This document shows, piece by piece, positions 1 through 8,361 of a DNA stretch of 38,049 nucleotides. Where the stretch lies: assembly GCA_027118455.1 (NCBI GenBank), contig JAJAYZ010000013.1:1-38049 (forward strand), read 5' to 3'. Source of the stretch: Actinomycetes bacterium. GTDB lineage: Bacteria; Actinomycetota; Actinomycetes; JAHEKZ01. The notes below the pieces were generated by a model, which was given only the letters and a program-made list of their open reading frames with translations, had not been told where the DNA came from and searched no databases. How positions within the stretch are numbered: the stretch's first letter is position 1; the number at the start of each line of letters is the position of its first letter. The position numbers and the translations under genes are program-made.

Positions 1-20
1 GCCCCCTGGCCGGTTCGCTT

Positions 21-266
21 CTAGGTTGCAATCTTCGCGGGTCCCTTCGAGGGGGCATTCTTGGCGGGTCGCTTCTTTGTGGCCCGCTTGGCGGTTGCCT
101 TCTTGGCGGTTCGCTTGGCGGTTGCCTTCTTGGCGGTTCGCTTCGCGGTTGCCTTCTTCGTCGTGCGCTTTGCAGCGGCCCTCTTCGCGGTCGACTTCTT
201 AGTCGTCCGCTTGGCAGCAGTTGAACGCTTTGCTGCCCTCTTGGCCGTGGTGGGCTTGGCAGCCAC
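21..266 (-). CDS. Lys/Ala-rich histone H1-like small basic protein
   Basis: An 81-residue protein made almost entirely of Lys, Arg, Ala and Thr in AKR-TAKK-type repeats, ending in PAKIAT. Such tails are known from actinobacterial nucleoid proteins (the C-terminal extension of HU, and free-standing histone H1-like proteins) that bind DNA through charge. No folded domain is visible, so a role in DNA compaction is inferred from composition. I chose the GTG at 264-266 because AGGAGG lies 5 bases upstream (272-277 on this strand) and the low-complexity part begins right there. A longer reading frame extends upstream to 398, but its extra 44 residues are Cys/Val-rich and unlike the rest. Two 27-bp units inside the gene are identical, so repeat number may vary between strains. 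Confidence 0.75.
   Translation of the reverse strand: MAAKPTTAKRAAKRSTAAKRTTKKSTAKRAAAKRTTKKATAKRTAKKATAKRTAKKATAKRATKKRPAKNAPSKGPAKIAT
88..168 (-). repeat. 27-bp tandem repeat inside the histone-like gene
   Basis: Positions 88-114 and 115-141 are identical 27-bp units, and 142-168 is a diverged third unit. Each unit encodes nine residues of the TAKK/ATAKR pattern, so gain or loss of a unit keeps the reading frame. This is a coding minisatellite, not a CRISPR array: there are no spacers. Confidence 0.8.
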
Positions 267-271
267 CTGTG

Positions 272-287
272 CCTCCTGACGCGTCAG
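272..287 (-). promoter_or_regulatory. Ribosome binding site overlapping a 12-bp palindrome
   Basis: AGGAGG (minus strand, 272-277) precedes the GTG start of the histone-like gene. It overlaps the perfect palindrome CTGACGCGTCAG at 276-287. A second perfect palindrome, ACACGTTCGTGT, lies further upstream at 366-377. Either could be an operator, and the first could also mask the ribosome binding site. The palindromes are seen directly; the function is inference. Confidence 0.4.
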
Positions 288-487
288 TGTCCGGCCCCTT
301 CGCCGAACGCTTTGGTTGCACACTCCCACCGTCACTGTCGTGACGCCAGCACCGTGCATGCAATTACACGTTCGTGTCTTGAACGTTGCGACGCACATTC
401 TGTCGGCAACTGCGCGATTGCGCGACCCCTACACGCACTTCATTTCCACCAAAGTGCAATCGAGCTACATGTCAATTGATGCGACTT

Positions 488-1102
488 TCAGGAGATGCGT
501 GGTCCTGCGATGTGTTCAAGCAGCTTCGCCATGCGCTCGCGAACCGACATCGACGAGGGCGATTGCGCCGCTTCACCAGCGGCGACACTGACCAGATGTT
601 GCACGCTGTCGAAGGACACCACGTCAAGTTCGGGGACGATGAGTGTCGGTGCTGCGGCTGGGACGACGAGAGATTCGTGGGCAACTCCGTGTAACTCTTC
701 GTCTCCTGCGTCGAGTGAAAGCACGGTCGCACCCATCTTGCGGGCGTCCCATGCGCGCTCAAGCAGCATCTCGGGAGCTGCGTCCTCACTGACCACGAAG
801 ACAGTCTCGCCCTTGCGGGCCGCCTCGAGACGCTCCAGTGTCACTGACAAGTGCGCCGGGGCGTCCTGCGGCGCCTGGTAGCGAACCAAGGTAGGGCTGA
901 GCTGCGGAGTTCCCGACAAACGCGACTCGTCATCGAGGTGGGCTGCGAGATGCCAAGGCTCGGCATCAGGGGTTCCAACGAGCAGGAGGCCACCGGGTTC
1001 GGTGGTGCGACGCTGCATGGTTCGGGCAAACCCCTGCGTACGCTCGACCCACCCAGACGACGCGAGCATCTCGCGCAGAACCATCACTCGGCTGACATCC
1101 AC
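488..1102 (-). CDS. Conserved hypothetical protein, possible SIS-like fold
   Basis: A 204-residue acidic protein without signal peptide or membrane segment. The middle part has alternating hydrophobic strands and helices (GETVFVVSEDA, then KMGATVLSLDAGDEEL, then a VVPAAAPTLIVP stretch). This resembles the sugar-isomerase (SIS) layout, but I see no diagnostic motif and do not assign a function. The start is uncertain. GTG at 1102 has a CACGAT hexamer 7 bases upstream and would be leaderless. A strong AGGAGG (1104-1109) is too close to it, and instead sits 5 bases before a four-codon frame (ATG at 1098) whose TGA overlaps an in-frame ATG at 1084. The gene is divergent from the F420-dependent reductase with only 23 bases between them. 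Confidence 0.6.
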   Translation of the reverse strand: MDVSRVMVLREMLASSGWVERTQGFARTMQRRTTEPGGLLLVGTPDAEPWHLAAHLDDESRLSGTPQLSPTLVRYQAPQDAPAHLSVTLERLEAARKGETVFVVSEDAAPEMLLERAWDARKMGATVLSLDAGDEELHGVAHESLVVPAAAPTLIVPELDVVSFDSVQHLVSVAAGEAAQSPSSMSVRERMAKLLEHIAGPRIS

Positions 1103-1125
1103 GCCTCCTATCGTGCCTCAGACGG
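1103..1125. promoter_or_regulatory. Compact divergent promoter region
   Basis: Only 23 bases separate the two divergent start codons. The segment TATCGTG (1109-1115) reads as a -10-like TATCGT on the plus strand and as CACGAT on the minus strand, so both genes may be driven from overlapping -10 elements. No convincing -35 boxes are seen, and they would have to lie inside the opposite gene. Confidence 0.35.
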
Positions 1126-1824
1126 ATGGGTGCGACCATGCAGGTCATGGACGAGCGTGTCGGCATCGACGACCAAGGGCAGGTATCTCCCCGCCTGCGC
1201 ACGATCGGGATCATTGGTGGAACGGGAGCGCTCGGGCGCGGTCTCGCGTTCCGGCTTGCTGCCGCTGGTCATCAGGTCAGAATCGGCTCCCGCGACCCGG
1301 GTCGTGCGAAAGAGGCTGCAACTCTCGTCGATCAACGGGTCACCGGGGCGTCCAATGTCGAAGTATGCGCCAGCGACCTGGTGGTCCTTGCCGTTCCGTG
1401 GCCAGCGCATGAGCAGACAGTCGCTGGCCTGCGTGAAGAGCTCGAGGGACGGATCGTGATCGACTGCGTGAACCCACTCGGGTTCGACGAACGGGGCCCT
1501 TTCGCGCTTGCCGTCGATTCCGGAAGTGCCGCCGAACAGGCTCAGCAGCTACTCCCCGGTAGCGCCGTTGTTGGGGCATTCCACCACATCTCAGCGGAGC
1601 TTCTGCTGGGCGGCGGTGAGTTGGACGCCGATGTGCTCGTGCTTGGTGATGATCGTGACGCGGTCGAACAGGTCATTGCGCTCGCCGACAGCATGACCGG
1701 GCTGCGTGGCGTCTTTGCCGGGCGACTCCGAAATGCCGGACAGGTCGAGGCGCTCACCGCAAACCTGATCGCGGTCAACCGTCGCTACCGGGGGCAGTCC
1801 GGCATCAGAGTGACGGGGATCTGA
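1126..1824 (+). CDS. npdG: F420H2:NADP+ oxidoreductase (NADPH-dependent F420 reductase)
   Basis: A 232-residue cytoplasmic protein of the Fno/NpdG family, which moves hydride between reduced cofactor F420 and NADP+. After about 25 variable residues the dinucleotide-binding loop IGGTGALGRGLAFRLAAAG is seen, followed by RIGSRD, the usual place for binding the NADP 2'-phosphate. DLVVLAVPWPAH and the segment VGAFHHISAELL are also typical. Length fits the family. ATG codons occur at 1126, 1138 and 1147 and none has a good ribosome binding site; the longest is given. The gene implies that the host makes or uses F420, as many Actinobacteria do. It stands alone on the plus strand and converges on panB. 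Confidence 0.85.
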   Translation: MGATMQVMDERVGIDDQGQVSPRLRTIGIIGGTGALGRGLAFRLAAAGHQVRIGSRDPGRAKEAATLVDQRVTGASNVEVCASDLVVLAVPWPAHEQTVAGLREELEGRIVIDCVNPLGFDERGPFALAVDSGSAAEQAQQLLPGSAVVGAFHHISAELLLGGGELDADVLVLGDDRDAVEQVIALADSMTGLRGVFAGRLRNAGQVEALTANLIAVNRRYRGQSGIRVTGI

Positions 1825-1851
1825 GCCCTCGGTGGGATCTAGGCACCGCAG

Positions 1852-2730
1852 TCACTGATAGGACTGCTCAGCTGACGGGTACTCGCCGCTCACGACGTCG
1901 TCCGACCACGCCCGCACGGCATCGGAGATGGCCGAACGGACGTCTCCGTAGGCGCGGACGAACTTCGGACGTGGGGTAGGCGTGAGCCCGACGAGGTCTT
2001 GCCACACGTTCACCTGCGCGTCGCATCCGTTGCCAGCACCGATTCCGATCGTGGGGATGGACAGCGCGAGGGTCACACGCTGTGCCAGCTCGGCGGGAAC
2101 CACCTCTAGAACAACGGCGAACGCGCCGGCCGCCTCGAGGGACTTCGCATCTCGCAGCAGCCGCTCACCAGCGCCGCCGCGCCCCTGGACGCGGTAGCCG
2201 CCGAGTGCATTGACCGACTGCGGGGTCAGACCCAGGTGACCCATCACGGGGATGCCGGCGCCGACCAACGCCTCGACCTGGGGCACGATGCGCTGGCCCC
2301 CTTCGAGTTTGACCGCGTGCGCACCGCCCTCCTTGAGGAAGCGGGCTGCCTGAGCAAGTGCTTGGTCCGGTGAGGCCTGATAGGTGCCGAACGGCATGTC
2401 AGCCACCACCAGTGCCCGCTGAGTCGACCGGGCAACAGCAGCCACCAACGGAACCAGCTCGTCCATCGTGATGGGAATGGTCGTCTCGTATCCGTAGACC
2501 ACATTGGCGGCTGAGTCGCCGACCAGCAGCACGGGAATGCCAACTTCGTCGAACAGACGTGCGGTCATCGCGTCGTAGGCAGTGAGCATCGGCCAGCGCT
2601 CGCCGCGCTCCTTGGCGCTCGCCAAGTCGTGCAGAGTGATTCGACCTGATCGACTCGCGCCGTAGAGTCGTGGACCGTCGGCGCCAGTCGACGGAGAATC
2701 TGAGCCTGGAGATTGGACGGTGGGGGTCAT
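1852..2730 (-). CDS. panB: 3-methyl-2-oxobutanoate hydroxymethyltransferase
   Basis: PanB transfers a hydroxymethyl group from methylene-tetrahydrofolate to 3-methyl-2-oxobutanoate, the first committed step of pantothenate and hence CoA synthesis. Family motifs are clear: ITLHDLASAKERGERWPMLTAYD near the start, the metal-binding VGDSAANVVYGY, VVADMPFGTY, VKLEGG, MGHLGLTPQS, the catalytic Glu region VVLEVVPAELA, and IGIGAGNGCDAQV. The reading frame is open further upstream, but ATG at 2730 is chosen because GAAGGGA lies just ahead of it and the upstream residues are not family-like. The protein is 292 residues, slightly long because of a Ser/Pro-rich N-terminus of about 25 residues. In mycobacteria panB also lies near glnA2 and glnE, so this is an ancestral neighbourhood. 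Confidence 0.93.
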   Translation of the reverse strand: MTPTVQSPGSDSPSTGADGPRLYGASRSGRITLHDLASAKERGERWPMLTAYDAMTARLFDEVGIPVLLVGDSAANVVYGYETTIPITMDELVPLVAAVARSTQRALVVADMPFGTYQASPDQALAQAARFLKEGGAHAVKLEGGQRIVPQVEALVGAGIPVMGHLGLTPQSVNALGGYRVQGRGGAGERLLRDAKSLEAAGAFAVVLEVVPAELAQRVTLALSIPTIGIGAGNGCDAQVNVWQDLVGLTPTPRPKFVRAYGDVRSAISDAVRAWSDDVVSGEYPSAEQSYQ

Positions 2731-2778
2731 CTCGTATCCCTTCGCCTCGAGGCCATGTGTGGTCCCCGGACTGCTCCT

Positions 2779-4431
2779 ATGGTGACACCACAGGGGGCAG
2801 AACCCAAACATCCGGGGGGGGGAATTTTTTGGGACCCGGCTGAACACAACGGGGAGGGTCACCCCCGGCGGTGGGCGATCCTTGGGGTCCTGCTGGTCAG
2901 CCTGCTGATCGTCGTTCTCGACAACACCGTGCTCAACATCGCCCTGCCCACCATCCAGCGTGACCTGGCGGCAACGCCGGGAGAGCTCGTCTGGGCCGTT
3001 GACGCCTACATCCTGGCCTTTGCGGCACTGCTCTTCACCTGGGGAGTGCTCGGCGACAAGTACGGACGCCGTCGCATCCTGTTGATCGGGCTGACGCTCT
3101 TTGCCATCGCATCAGCCATCTGTGCGTTCTCGGTGAACACCCACATGTTGATCGGGTTCCGAGCGGTCATGGGCGTTGGGGGCGCTGCTGTGCTGCCGGT
3201 GACCCTCGCGATCATCACAGTTGTCTTTCCTCGTGAGGAGCGCGGCAAAGCGATCGGCATCTGGGCGGGGGCAGTTGGTGGCGCCGTCGCTCTGGGACCG
3301 GTTCTGGGTGGACTGCTGCTGCAGCACCCGGAATGGTCTGAGTGGCTCACCGGTAACGCGTGGGGGTCGGTCTTCTTGATCAACGTGCCGATCATCGCCG
3401 TCGGCATCTTCGGAATCATCCGCGTCGTTCCCGAGACGCAGAACCCGAACCCGAAGCGGCTCGACGTCGGCGGGCTGTTTGTCTCAGCTGTTGGTCTGTT
3501 CTTGCTGGTCTTCGGGATCATCCACGCGAGCGAGGCCGGCACCTGGATCGACCCGCTGGTGCTGGGACCGGTGGTCGCAGGAGTCGGCATCCTCACGGTC
3601 TTCGTGCTGATGGAAGCCCGCAGCGACCATCCCTCGTTCGATGTCTCGTTGTTCGGCAACCGCGGGTTCGCGGTCAGCCTCGCTGCGGTAAGTCTGGCGT
3701 TCTTCGCTCTCTCTGGCATCATGTTCACGCTGCCGTTTTTTCTTCAGGTACTGCGGGGCTTCGACACCCTGCAAGCCGGACTCTGCTTCATCCCGTTCGC
3801 GGTCGGCCAGCTACTCGCTGCCCCGCGCAGCGCCAAAGTCGTCGGGCGCTTCGGCTACCGACCGGTCATGACGATCGGGTTGGTCGCGGTGGGTGGCGCG
3901 TGTCTGGGGATTGCCGCCATGGACGTAGAAACACCACTCTGGATGATCTTGACGGTGTTCTTCGCCTTCGGTTTCGGTATGGGCAACGTCATGGCGCCGG
4001 CGTCGACGTTGATTCAGAACTCACTGCCGTTGCCGCAGGCCGGTGCGGGATCTGCGGTCCAGAACACCGTCCGCCAGGTCGGCGGCGCCCTCGGAGTCGC
4101 CGTGATCGGCACACTGCTGGCCACGACTTACGCGGCGGCCGCCAACGAGACGCTGGCTGACCTGCCCGACCAGGCCCGCGTCACCGCCTCAACGTCGATC
4201 GTGGCGACGGACGTGGTGCTCGACGCCGAAATCGACGCAGGGCTGCCAGCCGATCAGGCGGAAGCATTGCGGGCGGCTGCCTACCAGGACTTCCTCGATG
4301 CGACTCAACTCACGTCGCTGATCTCGGCTGGAATTGTCGCGCTGGCAGCGCTGATCGTGATCCTGTTCCTTCCCGCCATCACTCCCCCTGAACAGCTCAA
4401 ACAGAAAGCAGCGACCGATCCCGGGCCTTAG
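2779..4431 (+). CDS. MFS drug exporter, DHA2 (14-TM) family
   Basis: About 550 residues with roughly 14 hydrophobic segments, as expected for EmrB/QacA-type proton-coupled exporters. The N-terminal core WAILGVLLVSLLIVVLDNT-VLNIALPTIQRDL, motif A (GDKYGRRR) and motif C (GGAVALGPVLGG) are all present. The substrate cannot be read from sequence; drugs or toxic metabolites are usual. The start is uncertain: ATG 2779 lacks a ribosome binding site, ATG 2755 and GTG 2782 are alternatives, and the frame stays open back to 2713 inside panB. The N-terminal tail contains a nine-G run followed by a six-T run, which may be a slippage site. Divergent from panB; its stop overlaps the otsA stop by four bases tail to tail. 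Confidence 0.85.
   Translation: MVTPQGAEPKHPGGGIFWDPAEHNGEGHPRRWAILGVLLVSLLIVVLDNTVLNIALPTIQRDLAATPGELVWAVDAYILAFAALLFTWGVLGDKYGRRRILLIGLTLFAIASAICAFSVNTHMLIGFRAVMGVGGAAVLPVTLAIITVVFPREERGKAIGIWAGAVGGAVALGPVLGGLLLQHPEWSEWLTGNAWGSVFLINVPIIAVGIFGIIRVVPETQNPNPKRLDVGGLFVSAVGLFLLVFGIIHASEAGTWIDPLVLGPVVAGVGILTVFVLMEARSDHPSFDVSLFGNRGFAVSLAAVSLAFFALSGIMFTLPFFLQVLRGFDTLQAGLCFIPFAVGQLLAAPRSAKVVGRFGYRPVMTIGLVAVGGACLGIAAMDVETPLWMILTVFFAFGFGMGNVMAPASTLIQNSLPLPQAGAGSAVQNTVRQVGGALGVAVIGTLLATTYAAAANETLADLPDQARVTASTSIVATDVVLDAEIDAGLPADQAEALRAAAYQDFLDATQLTSLISAGIVALAALIVILFLPAITPPEQLKQKAATDPGP
2814..2830 (+). repeat. G9-AA-T6 homopolymer tract near the MFS start
   Basis: Nine G (2814-2822), two A and six T (2825-2830) lie about 12 codons after the proposed start of the MFS exporter. 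Such tracts are rare in GC-rich coding DNA and prone to slippage or to assembly error. In the given sequence the frame is intact. Confidence 0.6.
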
Positions 4432-5810
4432 TCGGTGCTGGGGGCGCGGGTGCCTGCAAGCTGCGTCAGGTACGACTCCCGCCAGTCCGCGATCGTCCAC
4501 CCTCTGAGCACCTCGTCGAGCTCTCCCCAACGCCGACGCCGTTCGGGCAAGGTCATCGTGATGGACCGGTGGATCGCCTCGGCAACGCCATCAACGTCAT
4601 GCGGGTTCACGATCACCGCGCTCTCCAGCTCGCGGGCGGCGCCAGCAAACGACGACAAAATCAGTACGCCAGGGTCCTCGGGGTCCTGAGCTGCGACGTA
4701 CTCCTTGGCAACAAGGTTCATACCGTCCCGCAACGGCGTCACAAGACCGACCCTGGCGGTCCGGTAGAAGCCGGCCAACGTGCTTTGTGTGTAGGTGCGG
4801 TTGACGTAGCGGAGCGGCACCCAGTCGGCCTCGCTGAAGCGTCCGTTCACGGCTCCGGACTGGCGCTCGAGATCGGCGCGGATCTGGCGGTACTCCGGTA
4901 CCTCGCCACGGGAGGTCGGAGCAACCTGGAGGAACACCGCCTGTCTTCGGTGCTCGGAATGGCGATCCAAGAAACGTCCGAAAGCCGCGAACCGATCGTG
5001 CAGACCTTTGGAGTAGTCGAGCCGGTCGACCCCGACTATCAGCCAGCGGCCCAACAGCGAATCGCGGAGGCGGCGCACGGTCACCTGCTGGGAAGCGCGC
5101 ATCGCTTGTTGGGAGACCAGATCTCGGTCGATGGAGATCGGAATGCATTTGACCAGGGTACGGGTGCCCGACGGCATCGTTACGTAGTCGTCGTACGTGA
5201 GGCTGCCTCCGGCGAGGTTGATCAGATAGTCGACGCAGGCCTGACGGTCACCCTCAGTCTGGAACCCGAGCAGGTCGTAGTCGGTGAGGGCCTCCATCAG
5301 GGCACGGTGGCCTGGCAACGCGACGATGAGGTCAGGAGGGGGGAGCGGAGTGTGTAGGAAGAAGCCGATCCGGGCGCGGACGCCCTCTTCTCGCAGGAGG
5401 GCAGCGAGCGGCATCAGGTGGTAGTCCTGCACCCACACCAGGTCGTCGTCGCGGATCATCGGAGCGAGCAGGCGGGCGAACGAGCGGTTCACCCGCTGAT
5501 ATCCCCGGTAGGTGTCACGTCGGTAGTCAACGAGATCGAGGCGGTAGTGCAGCAACGGCCAGAGAGTGCGGTTCGCAAAGCCGTTGTAGTACGCGTCGTA
5601 CTCGGCTCTGGCCAAGTCAACAGTGACGTAGTGGATGCCACCTTCGGTCATCTCTGTCGGAGGGCCAGGTGAGTCGACCACTTTTCCGGACCAGCCGAAC
5701 CAGATCCCACCGTTCTCGGCAAGAGCACCATGCATCGCAGCAGCCAGCCCACCCGCCCGGGTCTCCCGTGGTAGCGCTACCCGGTTTGACACGACGATGA
5801 GCCTGCTCAC
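4428..5810 (-). CDS. otsA: Trehalose-6-phosphate synthase
   Basis: A 460-residue GT20 enzyme that joins UDP- or ADP-glucose to glucose-6-phosphate, giving trehalose-6-phosphate. The protein begins SRLIVVSNRVALP, a standard OtsA start, followed by the donor-site RAGGLAAAMHGAL, VWVQDYHLMPLA, FFLHTPLPPPD, the phosphate-binding VGVDRLDYSKGL, and DGMNLVAKEYVAAQ. The GTG at 5810 overlaps the stop of the upstream GH15 gene (GTGA), with GGGAG 8 bases before it, so translation is likely coupled. It is the last gene of nadE-otsB-GH15-otsA. The product feeds OtsB, encoded in the same operon. Its stop overlaps that of the convergent MFS gene. Confidence 0.94.
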   Translation of the reverse strand: MSRLIVVSNRVALPRETRAGGLAAAMHGALAENGGIWFGWSGKVVDSPGPPTEMTEGGIHYVTVDLARAEYDAYYNGFANRTLWPLLHYRLDLVDYRRDTYRGYQRVNRSFARLLAPMIRDDDLVWVQDYHLMPLAALLREEGVRARIGFFLHTPLPPPDLIVALPGHRALMEALTDYDLLGFQTEGDRQACVDYLINLAGGSLTYDDYVTMPSGTRTLVKCIPISIDRDLVSQQAMRASQQVTVRRLRDSLLGRWLIVGVDRLDYSKGLHDRFAAFGRFLDRHSEHRRQAVFLQVAPTSRGEVPEYRQIRADLERQSGAVNGRFSEADWVPLRYVNRTYTQSTLAGFYRTARVGLVTPLRDGMNLVAKEYVAAQDPEDPGVLILSSFAGAARELESAVIVNPHDVDGVAEAIHRSITMTLPERRRRWGELDEVLRGWTIADWRESYLTQLAGTRAPSTD

Positions 5811-7594
5811 GAGGCATGCTCCCAGGGGCGGGACAGGCGCATCGCGATCTGGATGATCCCGAGCATCGAGTAGGTCTGTGGGAAGTTGCCCCACAGCTCA
5901 CCGGTCTCAGGGTGGAGGTCCTCAGACATCAGACCGAGGTGGTTGCGCCTGCTGAGAATGTGCTCGAACAGACTCCGTGCTTCCTCAGTGCGACCGACCC
6001 GCGCTAGGGCATCGAGGTACCAGAACGTGCACAAGTTGAACGAGGTATTCGGCTCACCGAAGTCGTCGGCGTCGACATATCGGAACAGGTAGTCACCACG
6101 CTTGAGGTTCTTCTCGACAGCGTCAAGGGTGCCAAGGAATCGCTCGTCATCAGCGGAGACGAAGCCCAGGTCGGGGAGCACCAGCGTGGAGGCATCTAGC
6201 CGAGAACCGCCCCACGTCTCCATGAAGGCTCCCCGCTCGTCGTCGTATGCCTCATGGATGATCCGGTCGCGCATGAGATCGGCACGCGAGCGCCAGTGTG
6301 CGGCACGGTCACGGTGACCGAGCTGAATCGCGATCTTGGCCAGCCGATCAGCGGCCACCCAACACATGACGCTGCTATAGGTATGCACCCCTTGGCGTCC
6401 GCGAAACTCCCAAAGGCCGGCATCTGGTTTGTCGAAGAGCTCGTAGGCGAGGTCGCCGGCTCGCTCAAGCTGTTCGAAGGCCCCGGCGTCTCCAGGCGTG
6501 GTGAGGCGCTGGTCGAAGAACAGGTGAGTTGACGCCATGACGACGCTTCCGTAGACGTCGTGCTGCTTCTGCAAGTGCGCTTCGTTGCCGCTGCGCACGG
6601 GTCCGTTGCCGCGATACCCGGCCAGGTGCGGCTCGATCTGTTCGGTGAGCGCACGTTCGAAGTGGATGCCGTAAACGGGCTGCATTTGTTCAGTTCCGGA
6701 GGCCAAGGTGTAGATGTACCCGAGGAAGTCCTCCATGCTCTTGGTGGCCCCGAGCTGGTTTAGGGTTCGCACGACGAAGGCCGCGTCGCGCAGCCAGCAG
6801 TAGCGGTAGTCCCAGTTGCGGCCGGTGTTTGGAGCTTCGGGGATCGACGTGGTCAATGCGGCCACAATGGCTCCGGTGCCTTCGTACTGACACAGTTTCA
6901 GCGTGATTGCCGCGCGGATCACCGCGTCCTGCCACTCGAAGGGAATCGACAGCGAACGCGACCACGACTGCCAGTAGTCGAGCGTTCGGTCGTACGCCTC
7001 ACGCGCAAAAGCTTCCGCCGACGTGGTCAGGCTCTCATCGGGTCCGAGGATCATGTTGATAGGGCGGTCGAGCACGAAGGGCAGTTCGCGCTCGATGTAC
7101 GGCACACGTGTGTCGGTGGTGAGCCGCAGCGTGGTGTCCTTCAACACCCAGCGGATGTGATGGCTACCACTGGTTCGTTCGGGCACCCGCCCGCCCCAGT
7201 CGCTGAGTGGTCGAACGCGGATCGTCACTCGCGGCCCACCGGCCAGTGGCCGAATGCGGCGTATATACATGACGGGGTGGTAAAGGCGGTCCCATCGGTG
7301 GAAGCGTGGCGCAAAGTCGGTGATCTCGACGGCGCTACCGTCTTCGGCGCGCAGCACGGTCACCAGTACCGCGCTGTTGGGGAGATACCGCTGCTCGGTG
7401 GACACCAGGCCCTCGAGCTCGACCGCGCACACCCCATGGCCCTCGGTCTCGGGTTGGAGGAGCTCGCAGAAGGTCGGGTCGGCAGCCAAATGCGGCAGGC
7501 AGCCCCACACGTAACGGCCTTGGCCGTCGACCAGCATCCCAACGGTGCCATTGCCGATGACCGCCAGGTCGAGGGACTGCTTGGGAGAGGTCAC
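5807..7594 (-). CDS. GH15 glucoamylase-like hydrolase, probable trehalase
   Basis: A 595-residue cytoplasmic protein of glycoside hydrolase family 15. The N-terminal beta-sandwich domain starts SLDLAVIGNGTVGMLVDG, and the alpha/alpha barrel has the hallmark NWDYRYCWLRDAAF and, near the end, GLMSEDLHPETGELWGNFPQTYS with the expected catalytic Glu. GH15 proteins of this length in Actinobacteria include a characterised mycobacterial trehalase; together with the otsA/otsB neighbours this supports trehalose cleavage to two glucose. A glucoamylase on other alpha-glucans is the alternative. GTG at 7594 overlaps the otsB stop (GTGA), with GAGGAGG 7 bases upstream. Having synthesis and cleavage in one transcript suggests trehalose turnover under tight control. 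Confidence 0.85.
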   Translation of the reverse strand: MTSPKQSLDLAVIGNGTVGMLVDGQGRYVWGCLPHLAADPTFCELLQPETEGHGVCAVELEGLVSTEQRYLPNSAVLVTVLRAEDGSAVEITDFAPRFHRWDRLYHPVMYIRRIRPLAGGPRVTIRVRPLSDWGGRVPERTSGSHHIRWVLKDTTLRLTTDTRVPYIERELPFVLDRPINMILGPDESLTTSAEAFAREAYDRTLDYWQSWSRSLSIPFEWQDAVIRAAITLKLCQYEGTGAIVAALTTSIPEAPNTGRNWDYRYCWLRDAAFVVRTLNQLGATKSMEDFLGYIYTLASGTEQMQPVYGIHFERALTEQIEPHLAGYRGNGPVRSGNEAHLQKQHDVYGSVVMASTHLFFDQRLTTPGDAGAFEQLERAGDLAYELFDKPDAGLWEFRGRQGVHTYSSVMCWVAADRLAKIAIQLGHRDRAAHWRSRADLMRDRIIHEAYDDERGAFMETWGGSRLDASTLVLPDLGFVSADDERFLGTLDAVEKNLKRGDYLFRYVDADDFGEPNTSFNLCTFWYLDALARVGRTEEARSLFEHILSRRNHLGLMSEDLHPETGELWGNFPQTYSMLGIIQIAMRLSRPWEHAS

Positions 7595-8361
7595 GGGAAC
7601 ACCTCCTCGAGAATCTCGGTCAGCCATCCGCGCACCGCCTCTGGATCGGTGATCCGGTACTGCGCGACGGTATCGTCACGCGGGCCAACCAGGACCGAGA
7701 TCCCCCCATGCCGGTGTGCTGAGGCAAATGCAGCCTCGTCGGTGTGGTCGTCGCCGACCACCACGGGGCGACGTCCGGAGAAGGGCAGTTGACCCATCAG
7801 CTCGTCGAGTGCCAGGCCTTTGTCGAAGGCGGCAGGCCGAAGTTCTTGGACGTAGGCGCCCCGCTGCACCTCGAGGGTTCCGTTCGAAGCGGCGGCGACT
7901 CGTTCGACGAGGGCCGCCGCGTTGCCCTCGTACTGAGGCACCTCGCGGTAATGCAGGGCCAAGCCGTAGCCCTTGTCCTCGATCCAGGCGCCGGGCAGCT
8001 TGGCGACCGCATCGGTCAGTGCGGCTCGCGCCACCACCAGCTGGTCGCTATCGGGTCGGTGCAGTCGCGTTCCCGCACCGCCCCGGACCTCGGCTCCGTG
8101 TCCTCCCGCTGCGAAGGGCTGCCACGGTTGGAAGACTCGGTCGATGTCGTGCAACGGCCGTCCGGAGATCAGTGCGATGGCGCCTTCGAGCGCGGAACTG
8201 ATCGACTGCAGCAAGAGGATCAACCCGTCGGTGGCTCTGACAAGATCTGGATGGGACTCGAACTCCACCAAAGTGCCATCGATATCGAGGAAGAGAGATG
8301 TCGGTTGCTGTGAGAGCTCAGGCCATCCAGGTGGGTGAGGCAACGGTAGCGAAGGGCTCAC
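7591..8361 (-). CDS. otsB: Trehalose-6-phosphate phosphatase
   Basis: A 256-residue HAD-superfamily phosphatase that removes phosphate from trehalose-6-phosphate. Motif I is SLFLDIDGTLVEF, with the nucleophile and general-acid Asp pair. ALISGRPLHDID is motif II, FDKGLALDELM supplies the conserved Lys, and VVVGDDHTDEAAFASA is motif III/IV, in the TPP-type order with the cap domain between. The start GTG at 8361 overlaps the nadE stop (GTGA). No ribosome binding site is seen there, so translation probably depends on coupling to nadE. Length agrees with family members. Confidence 0.92.
   Translation of the reverse strand: MSPSLPLPHPPGWPELSQQPTSLFLDIDGTLVEFESHPDLVRATDGLILLLQSISSALEGAIALISGRPLHDIDRVFQPWQPFAAGGHGAEVRGGAGTRLHRPDSDQLVVARAALTDAVAKLPGAWIEDKGYGLALHYREVPQYEGNAAALVERVAAASNGTLEVQRGAYVQELRPAAFDKGLALDELMGQLPFSGRRPVVVGDDHTDEAAFASAHRHGGISVLVGPRDDTVAQYRITDPEAVRGWLTEILEEVFP

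Noticed and set aside
61..180. Short tandem repeats as a possible CRISPR array
   Set aside because: The units are contiguous, coding and without spacers; they encode the Lys/Ala repeats of the histone-like protein.
267..398. Longer N-terminus for the histone-like protein
   Set aside because: The extra 44 residues are Cys/Val-rich and unlike the repeats, while a strong ribosome binding site points to the GTG at 266.
3006..3728. 240-codon minus-strand open frame inside the DHA2 exporter
   Set aside because: It is antisense to a clear MFS protein and has the Arg/Thr/Pro-rich composition of a shadow frame.
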